Positions 42,734 through 56,700 of a DNA stretch of 64,000 nt are shown piece after piece (the first letter of the stretch is position 1; every line of letters begins with the position of its first letter). The notes beneath the pieces were generated by a model. The model was not told the origin of the DNA. It was given only the letters and a program-made list of their open reading frames with translations, and did no database searches. This stretch comes from Silurus meridionalis. Its lineage: Eukaryota > Chordata > Actinopteri > Siluriformes > Siluridae. The translations under genes and the position numbers were made by a program. Location: contig NC_060896.1 in the NCBI RefSeq assembly GCF_014805685.1, positions 19,559,777 through 19,623,776 of the forward strand, read 5' to 3'.

Positions 42734-45700
42734 CTTTTTAATAATTCAATAAAAAAAGAAAAAAAAAATCATAGTTTCAGTATTTAGTAAAATTACTGTT
42801 GGCACTTTTGAACTGTAATGAAATAAAAACCTCATGTTATTGTGTTTTAGCAGGTCATATTTGTCTTCCCCTGAACCACAAAAACATCTAATACTATCTA
42901 ATACAAAATTGCTTAAGTATTGTTTTTAACATATATCCGAAACCCTGAAGTTTATTGTCCGTTAAGTTGAATTCAAAAAAAGACATTAGAATAGATTTAT
43001 AAAAAATGAGATTGTATCGGAAAGGTGATTTTATATTATATGCTTTCTTTCATGTTTGTGGTCTTATCGTTTAAATACGGTGGTCAAAAATAAATGCTCG
43101 CTTCATATACATTTATAGTTATAATGTATGCATGTGAAATGGCTCATATATTTTTTTTTTTTTGTTTTATTTTTATTTCTTTGGTTATGTCTGTAGATGT
43201 TTTGGAGGCCAAGCTGGTGGTTTATGAGGAACAGCAGAGGAAAATGCAGGCAGACTTGGAACAGGTCACCAAAAGAGCCGCCTCCCAGGTCAGACATTTG
43301 TACAGTGTGTAGGCTGTTAGCAGTCGGGTTTGTGTCATCACGTCCTTCAACAAATCAGATTTCTGTTCTGTGCAAGAATACCGCACACTGGATTAGATGA
43401 AATATTGCTAAAAAAAACAGTGATGTCATCTGCAGGCGAGTGAATCTGGAAGCATGGATGATGCTCAGAGTCAGGTGATGGAGTGGCAGGATATGATTGC
43501 CATGGTGGCTGAAGCTGAAGAGTCACGGAATCAGATCCGAGAGGAGAAAACCGCACTGGAAATCCGCATGAGCCACATAGAGGAGGAAAGAGAGGGTGAG
43601 AAGAGAGTTTATAATATTTTTATTATTATAAACAGCTTGTAATAATAACAATAATAATTAAAATAATAATAATATCTGCTGTCTGAAACAGTGCCTAGTT
43701 TCTATTCTTTGTTACAGTATGAACAATTCTTGATTGTCATATCCAATATGGCGATTTTTATTTTGCGAATGATTTTTTTTCTTCTTGTTTCTGGATAATT
43801 TTATCCATGATGGAGGATACAATCCAAGCATTAGCATTAAATGTTGAAACCACAAAAGCTCTTACAAGTTGTGAACAATATATATATTTTTTTTCTTTAG
43901 ATTTTTTCATTCAAGGGTAAAAGCATGGTCCCTCATTTATGTTTTCATTTTCTCTCCACCGTCAATGAGCTGAGCATTGGCCCTGTGCCTCAGCCCCATC
44001 ACACCTCGTGCCCGTCATCTCCCCCATCCCTCTCTCCCTCCCTCCTTGTGATTGGTTCAGCCAAAGAGAGCCAAACAGTTTCCCGTCAGTTTTGTGCATG
44101 CAGGTTTCACTCAGCATCTGTCTTCCTGCTGTACTGCTTCCTGTTTCCCATCATCCTTTTTTACTTGTCCATGCGGAAACAGAAGCAGTACAGCCGAGGT
44201 CGATGTCTGGCATCATCATTTTCTTTATTTCATCTTTCTTCCCCCCGACCCCCTTACATGTCTTTATTTATTTCTGATGAACTCTTGTTGACCAGGCCTG
44301 GCTTGAAACTCGCCTGCTGTTTAACACTCTCTAAATGCACACCATGCTTTTGGTGTTGGTGCTCTAACAATATCTGAATATGCATGTGCAGATATACAAT
44401 ATTAACATATTTTAATGAAAGGAATCAGCCCATTATTAAATGTCTATGTATTACATTGTCGAAAGCAGTCTAGTCCTATTTAATACATAAACCTTGTTAA
44501 CTGTTTATATAAGGAGAATTTGGGCATCATTTTGATATACATAAAATTTGATATATTAAAAGAAGAACTGAATATTTAAACTAATTATAGGAAAGTTGGC
44601 ATCTTACAGTGCAAATGTATTTATTTTGTTCCCATATTGGTATTTCACATAGTTGGTCTCTTTTCCCTGATTGGATTAAGCTAGATTTACTGATCATATC
44701 TTTTCACATGATTAATTTGCCGCCTTTCTTGGCGCCATGCATAAGTCATCATAGCATATTTTTCCCTTTCAATGACTTGACCGCCTAGGGCCTGGCGATG
44801 TTAAATTCACACTATTAACACACTTTTTTTTAACCACCTGTTCATGTACTCATTCTAACATCACCCTTTTTAATACTATATTCTGCTTTTATACTTGATA
44901 TGATCCAAAATAACATGGTGCTTTATTGCTTTTGAAATTCACTATCCTCTTTCCAGAAAATGTCTCTGAATTCTTGATGCTGTTTGAAGAGTCTGCTTTA
45001 AAGTCTGAATTAATTGAAAAAAGTGGTGAATAATGTTTAACAGTATATATGTTCAAGTATATATTCCTGAACAACAAGGACCAGCTTTATTTGCTTGCCT
45101 TGGTTAATACTGGATTACACATGTATCCATTCAAATGTATTAATATTTATACAGCAGCATTCTCAGTTGGCAGTTTTATTGGGAAAGAGCTACGTTATGT
45201 CTACACTCACTGGCTATTTGATCTGACTGAGTTATAGGCAGGTTTTCTCTTAAAAGGCACTGCAGAGTTAAATAGCTAATCCAAACCTTTTCTCGTCACC
45301 CGTCATGTACGAATATAGATTGATTACTTCGTTGATCCCAAAGGAAAATTGCATTTTTCACATAGCGGAGGGTCCGAGCGCAGGGTCAGCCGTGGTATGG
45401 TACCCGCCAAACTTATGATCGAACTTTGATTCGGCAAACTTATAAACCAAAGCCTTATCCACTGAACCGTCACTGTACTCTTTACAAATAAAAGTAGGAG
45501 GAGCTTCTTCTTTAAGAAGATCAAATCAGACCATCTTTGTCTCTTGTGTGGCTCCCATGTGTCTCCCTCACAGGGATATGTTTTTATGATGACAGTCAAC
45601 CCCAATCAAATTTAAATAGCAGTAGGTTAATTTGTGAGCAGACTTGGTCAGGTGATGAAATTTATAACACACATTCTGTGATTTTAGATGTTGGATGCTG

Positions 45701-47666
45701 ATGTTAAAACCAACAGAGTGGATAAGTATGGAGGTGGCATGGTCTAGCCTCCTCTTATGTAGACGAGAGAGATTAAGGAGGTGGGACGAGGCAGAGATTT
45801 CTGACCATGTTTTTTTTTTTTCAACCTCCTCATGGTGAGACACAAGAAGGATTTAAAGGCATATTGCCAGACATTTAAGATGAACAGGAATTTACATGAA
45901 ACTTTTGCAAATGGCAATTCAAAATGCAAGGCAGTTATTACTTTACAGAGCCGAACTGTAGCATCATCATTAGATAATATCCAGGCAATAGTGCTTTCTC
46001 AGCACTGTACAGAACCTGCTAATGGTCCGCTGTTAGTACCTGCGTTCTCATAGGTAAAGCTAGTGTGAAAATTATGCATAAGATACTAATTGCGGTCAGT
46101 AAGTGTAAATCTACAAAGTGACCCCATAAAATAGGCAATGAGTGTAGTAAAATAGTAGCAGTAAATAAACTGTCTTACTGAATTCTAACCTTTTGTTTGT
46201 TTCTTTCTTTTCTTTGCGACTTCATAAAGCCTGTCCTTCTCTTTATTAATCTTTTAATCTGCTTTTCTCAGCCAGTCTTCACTGTTGCCACAAAACAGAT
46301 GGGGATATGTTTTGTGCTGATTATTCGCAACGATACACACATACCAATGTTGATGTAGGCACGCTTCCGGAAATTTCCGAAATTTTACCTTATAATAAAC
46401 CCAACAGCTTTTCCCTTTCAAAGCAGAATTTGGGAGGAATTTCACGACGCAATCGAAATACATTTCCTCGCAGTCCATTCGTTGCTTTTGGACACTTCAT
46501 CATGCTGCTTTTATCATTTTATTATATTACAATAAATATGATACGCATGGCTTTTCACTTAACTTGCAAAGACGCACTGGCATGTACAGATAGGTCCATA
46601 AATGTAAGTGCAACACTAAGAGCTGTTTATATTTGATCAGTACGTCACCATTGTGCTCGTCTTTGTTAATATTGTAGTATGTAGATGAATGTCTGGTATC
46701 TGGATGTTCAGGTCAACGTAAATCTTTTGCCTCTCTTGTGTTCTCTAGTGTGATTGTGAAACCTCAGAAAAAAAAAAAAAAAAGTATAAATGTCCAGCTT
46801 TTTCACTCTGGAAAAGTTTCTAGTGCATTATCCTGATAATAGTAGATTGTACTGGAGCATCACCAATGCAAGGTAGCACATTTTGTCAACATGTGGCAGG
46901 TCATCTTTGATTTGCCCTGGTGTTTAATAAAAAATTATGAAGGTACATTATTCATTTGAGCGAGATGAGGGAAGTGTCATATTAATTACTATACGTTAAA
47001 CAGCTCTTGGTCGTGCACTCAGACTGTACATGTCCTCTTTTACTTCTTTCCTCTGGTGTACAGTTTTGTGCGATTGCGAGGTCTCTATGAAAACTGGTGT
47101 GTTTTTGTGTGTGCACGATACCCATTCCTTAAGTTGCTCTTTATCTCCCCACCCCACAACCCACCTCCAAGTCATACAGTTCTTTACGCCATCAGTCACT
47201 TCCTATCTTTCTTCAGTTACTTTTTCTTTCATTCTTTCGGTGCAAATGTTATTAAACCCCTCATAACCTCCTGTGGCACAAAACTGATTGAGGATGACTG
47301 GTTCTTTCCTGGCTGCTCCGATCCAGCACTGGCCGATCGGCAGCGGGAGTTGGAGGAGGAGTTGGCTCAGGCTCGAGGGCTCCGTCCACAAAAGGGCAAG
47401 AAGACGGGAAGCTCCGCCCCTCGCAACCTGCAGGTACGAGCCGGTTGGAAATTTTGTTTGTATAAATCGAGCAATTAATTCAAAGTCCAATTTTATGTCA
47501 CATACACATTTATACAGAGTAAGGCATTAAGTGAAATGCTTTTTATAAGTATTAGATTACAATATAAGATTAACAAATGAAAATAAAAGTAAAAATTTAA
47601 AAATAGTATAAAAATATATTAAAATATTATCAGACTAAGTATATGTATACATTTTATTTATAATTT

Positions 47667-47745
<79 letters not shown>

Positions 47746-50700
47746 ATACCAAAAAATTATATAGATGTATACACATACATGAATTAATAGAAGGGATGTA
47801 TGACAGAAGTACAGATTAAAGTGATTCAGTGTGATGTAATTGTCAGCAAAGTGTCATTAATGTGCTTGTGTAAAAAAGTAACTCTGTGTTAGTCCAGTCC
47901 AGTTAGAGTTCCACTAGAGCAAGTAATGCAAATAAAAGTGAATATTTGTATTCACTATTAATGTGAATAATAGTCATGATTATTTTTTCGATTTGTGATA
48001 ATTTGTATACTGTATTTGCAAATGTATTGGTTTCTTCTAGGAGGGTGAAACATGCTTCATTAGTAATTTATTATATAATTAGCCAGGGAATGCTTAATAT
48101 TTATTTGGTAATCTGATAGAATTTGCTGTTAGTCTGTTGCCTTCAAGTCAGAAATGAGGATAAGGCAATTTAATCAGTTATTCATAAATGAATGGAATTA
48201 TTTGTTATAATTATTTGCATTATCTAAGTAAGGGTATTTGTTTTTATTTATTTGTATGTGAGGAAAAATACAACACACAGGCTTATGAATATTCTTTTAT
48301 ATACATGAGTGTGGAGGCGGTAATCGATTTGTATTTCTATTAAATCATTTTAGTTCGGTTCAGCTACTGCATGATGCAGTGATTGATTATGTTGCTGTTT
48401 CAGGAGGACTTTGAGGAGTTCGACAACAGGTCATCGTTCCCTGATTCCCACAATCCCTCTGGCAGCATCACTCCAATGGAAGGGGAGAATATGGGAGGTT
48501 GGTGGCCCGAATTCACTGCCTCAAACACAGGTGTGAAGCTCACTAGACAGTTCAGGCTGGCATGCGCTCTCCTCATAGTTTGACATCCTCAAATGCTGTA
48601 TTTTGGTAAGACTCTCTGCAAGTGCTCATGTTCATAAAGCATTATAACTGCTTATTATCTTTTGTAATTTCAACTTTAGTTCTGAAATAGATGATTAAAT
48701 CAAGGGCTTTTTTTTTTTTTTTCCTCTTCCTCAAACACTAGAAAGGTGGTATTTATACTCATCAATAATCAGGAACGTGTTATTTATCTGCAAGGTTGTA
48801 TAAGGCATGAGCTTAGGTTAATCATGAAATCTCCTGGCATTTTATTTATTTATGTTTAGCTTTTCTTATTGGTCAGCATTTAACTATGTACCTCAGCATC
48901 ATTTTGCAACCTTTGTATCTCACTGTATGCTTAAAACGTTTTATGGAAAAAAGAAATGCAAAAGAGGAATATAAATGTATCTTAGTCATTCTCTTTGTAA
49001 TACTAGCCGAAAAGTGAGTTTTCAAATTGTCAAATTTGTATTGCTTAAGCTAGCTGAATGTAACCCTTGCAGCAAATTAATGCAAATGTTACAGTGAGCG
49101 AATTAGTGAAACAATGCCAAGGCATTTTCTGGATCTGAGTTATGAGTAATAGTAAAATCTGTGATTTAACAGATTGGATTCAAATTTCAAAGTTAGAGTT
49201 TAGCAAATTTCTATTAAATAATATGCAGTTATTATATGAACATGGGCCTTATATTTCGTCTTACTCACTTTCTTTTTGCATTTCTGTTATTTGGCATTGT
49301 ATTTCTCACATCTTACTCAATTTTATTCAAATGCATATATTTATTTTGATCTTTTTCTAACCCATCAATCAAACCACTGTTATGGTGTCATTCATTTGAT
49401 GTATATTTCTGTAGTATTTGCTTTATTTTTGTAGATTATTCGGAGCATGTGCGTGCTGGATGAACTGCCTAGTCTCAGTTCTGTAGGCCTTAGTCCATGT
49501 TGAATGCCCTTAACAGGCTTTTTTTTGTGTGTAATAATGTCGGTGTGTATTACCTCCATCTGTGGTAAGTGTTTACTTTTCAACCATTTGTGTTGTGTAG
49601 TAAAGCGAATGCGTTTCTGTAATGTGAACGTGATGTGAGTTTTCTGTGTAGCATAAATACAGTGTATCACAAAAGTCCCTCACATTTTAGCAACCATTTT
49701 AGTAAATAAATCTTCATCATGTTCATGTCTGCTATTTGCTGCTTTGAGTACAATTCTCTCATACTGACCACTGGATGTTCAACATGGCACTTCAGGGCAA
49801 AGAACTCATTGACCCCAACATTCACCCCAACTACTATACAATATATTTAGTTAAATTAAGTTAATGAATGTGAGGTGGACAATCACCAGTTATTTACTGT
49901 TAATTATTGATTGTGGCTACAAGACTAGCATTAATTTAAATAAATACAAATACATTTGTTGGACTTTATAAATTTAAAGATTAATTTGACAAACTTTAAT
50001 GTGCGTCTTCAAGAGGTCTATATTCCCTACCGTCTCGTCTCTTTTCCTCCATGTCTTTACAACTAAAATGAAGTTTGCTAATTATTATAAAAAGTGTAAA
50101 TATTAACTATACTTCTCATCTCTTCTAGTTTATTGGGAGGGTTTTTTTTTTTTAAACTCTGATGACCAAACATGCCACAGAATTGGAATTACACTGTTGT
50201 ATGGGATGCTTTAGGGGGAAATTAATGCTTAGGAAGATAAATCTGGAACAAGATGCTCAACAAGTACATATGGTTTGAAGTTCAAATGTCTGCATAATTT
50301 TTGTTTTATTTCCCCTTTATATTATACATGTTAAAAAGTTTTCTCCAGAAGAATGAATGGACATGCTAAGTAATCAATTTTTTACCCGGTCTATATCTAA
50401 TCATTTAGAGGGTCTAAGGTCTGTTGTGGAAGAATTGGAGCTCGAAAGAAATCAACTGCAGGAGCAAATCCTTGGACTGGAAGAGCGGTGTCAAGACTTG
50501 GAGGATCGGCTGCAGTTGCAGGCTCGCATTGAGTCCCTACAGGTACACCACATTTATATGTTCATACAGGACTCATTTTTATCCCTAATGTTGGCTTTAT
50601 AAATCAGGGTTTCACTAACACTGCTGAGTAATCATTTGTAGCAAAAGAACATCACCAGATGCATGTATATTGAATGTAATAAATGAAGTATAAGTGAATA

Positions 50701-53700
50701 GCACACTTAGAATTGTGTAGATGTTTTTTTATTTTTTTACCTGGATATACACAATACATAAATGGGAAATCAGTGCGGTTACAGTTAACAGGTTTTCTAC
50801 AGTGTCATAAAGATAAAACCAGCAAAACCACAAGTTGTTCTGCGGAGTTGTTCAGTCAACCTTCAGCAGGCAGTTGACATTGATAAAATGATCCTTTCCT
50901 ATACAATTACCAAAGACTACTACAAAATACAATTCTACAATGAGCAAAGAAGCAGATTTTTTCATCTAAACAAAGAACCTATATATACACGATCCTTCCT
51001 TATTAAAATCAGGTGAAACCCAAACCATCTTAAACATTTATAGTATTTTTTATTGTTTTTACTGGACAATCACCCATTTTAGTTACAGCACATCATCCAG
51101 ATTAAAATGTTATTATATAACTTAGATTTTTGCATTTCTGGCAGTACTAGTCATTAAACTATACTACTCAATTAGAAGCTTTAGGGGTTCCAAAATATTT
51201 TACTTGTAGTGTAAAACTAAAAACTCTGTTCAAAAAAAGTAATGGAACATTCAAACTTCACAGTAACACCAACTTCAGGGATTTTCATTTATCCAGTTAG
51301 GAAGCATAAGTGAATCAGTTTAACCTGCTTTGGTGAAAGTTGCAGAAAAGTGACAACAGGTGCATGGGAGAGACACCTGGAGATATATCTCTAGTTTTGT
51401 GGTTTGTTAGGGTACCACTAGAGGCAGTATTTACAGCCCCTTCAGGTTGCACAGGATGTTTGGTGTGTCTTCCAGCACAGTTTTAAGAGCATGAAGTATA
51501 TACCCGGAGGCAGGCTGTTACTCATGGAGAGCTGAACAGGAAAGACCTTTGTGTGAGGAGGAACAGGAGTCACGCTGCCAGATCCCTTCAAACTAACCTC
51601 CAGCAGGCTACTAGTGTCCATGTTGCTGACCAATCTGTCAGAAATACACTCCATGAGGGTTGCATGGTTGGCCTGAAATACTCTAGTGGGACCTGTCCAG
51701 CATCGTTCAGCTTAATTAGCATCTGCCAGAAAACACCAGAATCGGCAGGTCTGCCCCTGGTGCTTCAAGTTTACTGATGAAAGCAAGTTAAGCACATGTG
51801 ATAAATATGAAAGTGTATGGAGATTTAGTGGGGAACATTATGGTAACTGCTACCTCATCCAGCATGATTGGTTTGGTGATGGACCAATGATGGTCTGGGG
51901 GAATATCCTTGGAGGGTCGTAAAGACCCCATGTGCTAGCCGATGGTACTCTTACTGCTGTTAGGAACCAAGATTCATGCCATTGACTGGCTCTCACATTC
52001 CCCAAACCTGAATCTGGAGAACATCTGGGACATTATGTATATAGGATGTTGTGTTTCAGAGTATGTGTGCCTCTAACCAGTAAAAGATTTTTAAAAGAAC
52101 CTCATAAGGTTGGAAAAGTCAGGTATCAATAATTTTGTTCATATAGTTCATGTGCACTGTTTTTTTTTACTGCATAACTGTTCTGTTTCTAAATCGTGTA
52201 TTTTTGTCCCTTGTTCCATATTTGGGCATCCAGTAACTTGCATGTGCTCATTCCAAGAACTTTGAAATGCGTCCTTCTAATACAGGTGACCTTCGATGTA
52301 GATGAAGGAGGTTGGCCATTTTGGGCTTCTCAGGTGTGTCTGTGTGTAAATGTGACAGTCGGTGTGTGCGTTTTACACAGGGTGTCATTTAATCATTGGC
52401 TTGATTGGGTTTGTCGTACTTACTGCTCTCCTGTTTGGTTTTTGGTGCTTTGTAAACTAACTTCCTGGTTAAAGAAGTTTTATTCCATGACCTTCAATGT
52501 TTTTACTTTGTGACTTTTTAGAACGAATCTGAGAAACTTCAAGCCCAACTTACCAGCCTTCGCAACCAGCAAAGCCGAGACGCTGAAAAGCATCAGCTCC
52601 TTGTCACAAGTTTGAATGAACAACTCAAAGGGTAATATTTTTTAGTATTATTTTCTTGATAATGCCTAAAGATATTTTGGAGAAAATGCACATTAAATAA
52701 ATGTGTACACCAGGTTGAGCAGCACACAGGAGTGTCTCGAATCATCTCTGATGGAGAAAGAGCACACGCTCGCCCAAACCTCAGAAAAACTGGAGCTTAT
52801 TGACGGTCTGAGAGATGCACTGAAGGAGAAGGAGGAGCAGCACAGAGAAGCTGCTGATAAACTACTGCAGACTGAAAACAACGTGAGTAATGTTGTCGTT
52901 TTAACGGGATTTACTCTTTAAACATACACTTTTTTTTGTAAGAGTTTTGTATTTTTTATTTTCACTAGTTGAATGAAGTGACGAAGAAGTGCAGTACATT
53001 TGAGAAGCAGTGCACAGAAATGAAAGCAACAGTTGCAGATCTCATGCAGAAGATTAATGTGCTGAAGGAGAAGGTGAGCGATATTTTGTTTCTGTTGTAC
53101 GTAAAAAAATAATAATAAAATGCCCAATGATGTAATCAACTTCTGGCTGAATACCATAATTTCCGGACTAATAAGCGCACCCAAATATAGGCCGCACCCA
53201 CTGAATTTTACAAAGATTTATATTTTGAACATAAATACGCCGCACCTGTCTATAAGCCGTAGGTGTCTACATTGAAACTAATGAACTTTACACAGGCTTT
53301 AATGAAAAACAGTGTCTGTTACACGGCTTGTATATAAACAGCAGCCTACCAAGAAAGTCATTATTCACTGTCTTCCTCCTTCCTTTCACAACTATTTAGT
53401 TTATCTTTTGGCATCGTCGTGCGTTTAAAAATCATCATCGTTGATCAGAACACAGGTGAAGTGCGTTTTTTCATGCCCGGTTGTTTTCAGTGTGACGAAT
53501 GATTCGCATTTCCTGTTGCCAGTCCGAATGAGAGGCAGGTCAAACGTCAGAGGAACCTCATCCATATTTATGATGTGGTGCGGCCCGATTCAGTGGGAGC
53601 GCATCTGATTTAATATAAAGAGTTTCATTGGTTCACCTGAACCTGTTCCGCAATTTCATTGGTCTAATGTTATGGGGCTCAGTTTTTTGGCATGAAGTTT

Positions 53701-56700
53701 GTGAAACCGGGAAAAACCGAGGAAAAATCCATAAATTAGCCGCTTCGTTGTTTAAGCCACGGGTTCAAAGCGTGGGAAAAAAGTAGCGGCTTATAGTCCG
53801 GAATATACAGTATATCTTTATATGCGGTTTTTGGTAAATCAGTATATAAAGGCAAACTACTCATTTCTTTTGTATGAGCATTGTGCTAAACCAAGATCAC
53901 ACAATATGTGGAGTTTGAAAGAACTGAATGTTTTGATGTTTGCGCATGTCTATTTTATTTATAAAAATCCCGGGATATCAGCAGATTTCATCTGGCACCA
54001 ACAACCATGGCACGGTTCAAATCACTTAATATCTCACTTTTTTACATTTTGTAATCAGTGTTCTGTTTGATGTAAAAAGCTTTTAACCTGCATTTAAATG
54101 GATTTATGGATTGCACTGGTGCCACAGGAATGGATAGTTGTATGAATGAAGACGTGAACAGAGGCTAGTGGGTGTATGTTATAAATGTAAAAGTGTGCAT
54201 TTGTTTTTTTGTTTTTTAATGATAAATCTCAGCGTGGAAAACAGTGAACCATAGAAACACAGTATGAAAACGGCAATTTTAGTGGCAGTACAATCACGGA
54301 AGATTAAAACAGTTGCTATGTCATTGTGGTTCAGCAGTATATTGTGTAAATAGATATTTTTCTAGTTCCGGAAAATGCAGTGTATGATTGGACACCCTTT
54401 AATTTATTTATTTTCGTTCAATTTTCAGACACAGAGACAAGACGCTACAATTGAATCGTTGCAGAGCGACTTGGATCAAACCAATGATGAGCTTGACAAG
54501 CTAAACACCACCCATTTAGAAGAAAGAGCGCAGCTGATTCATGATCTCCAGAGCTGTGAGCGAGAAATCGACAGCCTTAAAGATGTTATTGCTGACAAGG
54601 ACAAAGAGATTTCGGCTCTTTCGGGCAGTATGGAGGAATATGCGGAACAAATTCAAGAGCTCAAACAGGATATAACACATAAAGAGGAGGATTTGGTTCG
54701 TATTGAGAGTGCTCTGGTTAAAGCTGAAAAGGAAGCTAAAATTATTAGAGAGTCACAGTCTTCTGATCAGCATTCCCTTAATATGAAAATAGCTGAGCTG
54801 GTGGAACAACTAGGGGTCAAAGAGAGCGAACTAAATGAGGCCCGAAAAGAGAACGAGTCAAAGTTAACGGAAATTAAGAAACTGCTCAGTCAACTGGAAG
54901 AGGACAAGCTGAAAATACAAGATCTCAACGTGGAAATTCAGAAGCTGCATACAAGTCAGCGCGCTCATCTCACCGAATGCGAAACTCAAATTTCAGAACT
55001 GAAGGTACAAATGGTTGCCGCTACTCAAAAACTCCAAGACTCGGAGAATGTTTTCGAGCAACTAAAGGAGACAAAAAATTCAAACGAGAAGCTTAAAGAG
55101 CAGATCCTCGACCGGGAGCAGACTTATGAGAAGGAGATGAAGACTCTCAAGGATGAACGCAACAAGTTGCTGGCAGAGGTTACAAAATATAATAACGAAC
55201 TTCAGTCTCTATCCACTCAGCTTCAAGCCCAGGTCAAGTGCCAGGAGCAGGTCAAGCTAGGGGTCGAGGAGAAACTGGAGATTATAACGTCGCTGGAGGA
55301 AAAGCTTAAGAATGTACAGGAAAAGGCAGAAGAAGAAAAGATGATGCTGGAAAAAGAGCTGGTTGGCAAAACGAAGAGCATTTCAAAGCTGGAAGCAAAG
55401 TTAAAAACACTTAAGGGGGAAAATCTAGGTCTTCAGAAATCTCTTGAGGAGAATTCACAGACCCAAAAACAGCTTTTGCAAGACTCCCAGGGACAAATGG
55501 AAGAGATGCAAAACCAGAATGTCACTTTGCAGTCCCAATTGGAGGACCTCACCAAAGAGAATCGTATTCTAAAGCAGGAAATTGAGAATAAGGTTCAGTC
55601 ACTGCAACAGGTTTCAGAGGAGAAAGACGTGCTGCTGAGGAAAACAGCAGAACTTGAATCGCAGCATGTGGAAAACAGCAAACTGTTAGAGGATCTGGTT
55701 AAGGAGAAGGAGAAGCTCGATGGTAGAGCCACAGAACTTGAGCAAAACAAGCAGTCTCTTTCTGATCATTTGTTGGAGAGGACAAGCGAGTGTAGTCAGC
55801 TTAAAGAATCTTTGGAGAGCAGTAAAGATCTGGTCAGTCATTTACAAAGCCAAATTGAGGCCTTGAACACTCAGGTTGACCAATTAAACTGTAAAATATC
55901 AGAAAATGAGCTGTCTCTGAGCGAAAAGAGGGCACAAATAGACGCTCAGCAAAATCAACTCATTCATCTGGAGGAGACTCTAAATTCAGGGCGGTTGGAG
56001 AAGGATAGCCTTTTACAGCAACAAACATCTCAGTTCACTGATTTACAGAACGAACTTGTACAACAGAGGGACCTTTTTTCAAAGCTTCACATTGAGTGCG
56101 ATTCCCTCCGAGAAGAATGTACACAACTCCGCCAAAGCTTTCAGGAACAAAATACAGCTCTCAGTGATAAAACTCTTGAGTGTCAAACCCATAGAGATGA
56201 ACTGGACAAGAGGAACACATCTCTTGCTTCTCTCACCAGTCAGTTAGGGACCATGAATGAGCTCAATGCCAAGCTTGAGGCTGAAAATGGTGACGTGAAG
56301 AAGTCCCTAGAAGAGTTGCTTGCCAATAACAAGAACCTAACTGATGAATTATCTTTAAGGCAGGCTAATATCATCGAGCTCCATAACAGCATTCATGCCC
56401 TGAGCACACAAAACCAACAAATACGAGCTTTATATGAGAATAAAGAGAAGGAGCTAGCCGAACTAAGTCAGGAGGTGTCTGAAATGTATAAAAAGGTAGC
56501 TATGACCCTGGAAGAGAAAGGAAATTTCGCTTCTCAAGTCTCCGTACTTACCGAGCAAAATAATCAAGTTAAAAAAGAACTAGAGGAGTTAGCCTTGGAA
56601 AGAAGTGCGTTAAACGATAAAATATCCGGGTTAGAGATGCAGCATGCAGAAAACCGTAAAATTATAGAGGGCTTGCTTAAAGACAAAGAAGATCTTAGCG

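Noticed and set aside
43925..44377. Hydrophobic stretch ([15 protein letters not shown] then [12 protein letters not shown]) as an optional membrane-anchoring golgb1 exon
   Set aside because: The flanking exons (43436-43595 and 47327-47433) already join in phase, no convincing acceptor and donor pair bounds this stretch, and giantin's anchor is C-terminal. RNA-seq could overturn this.
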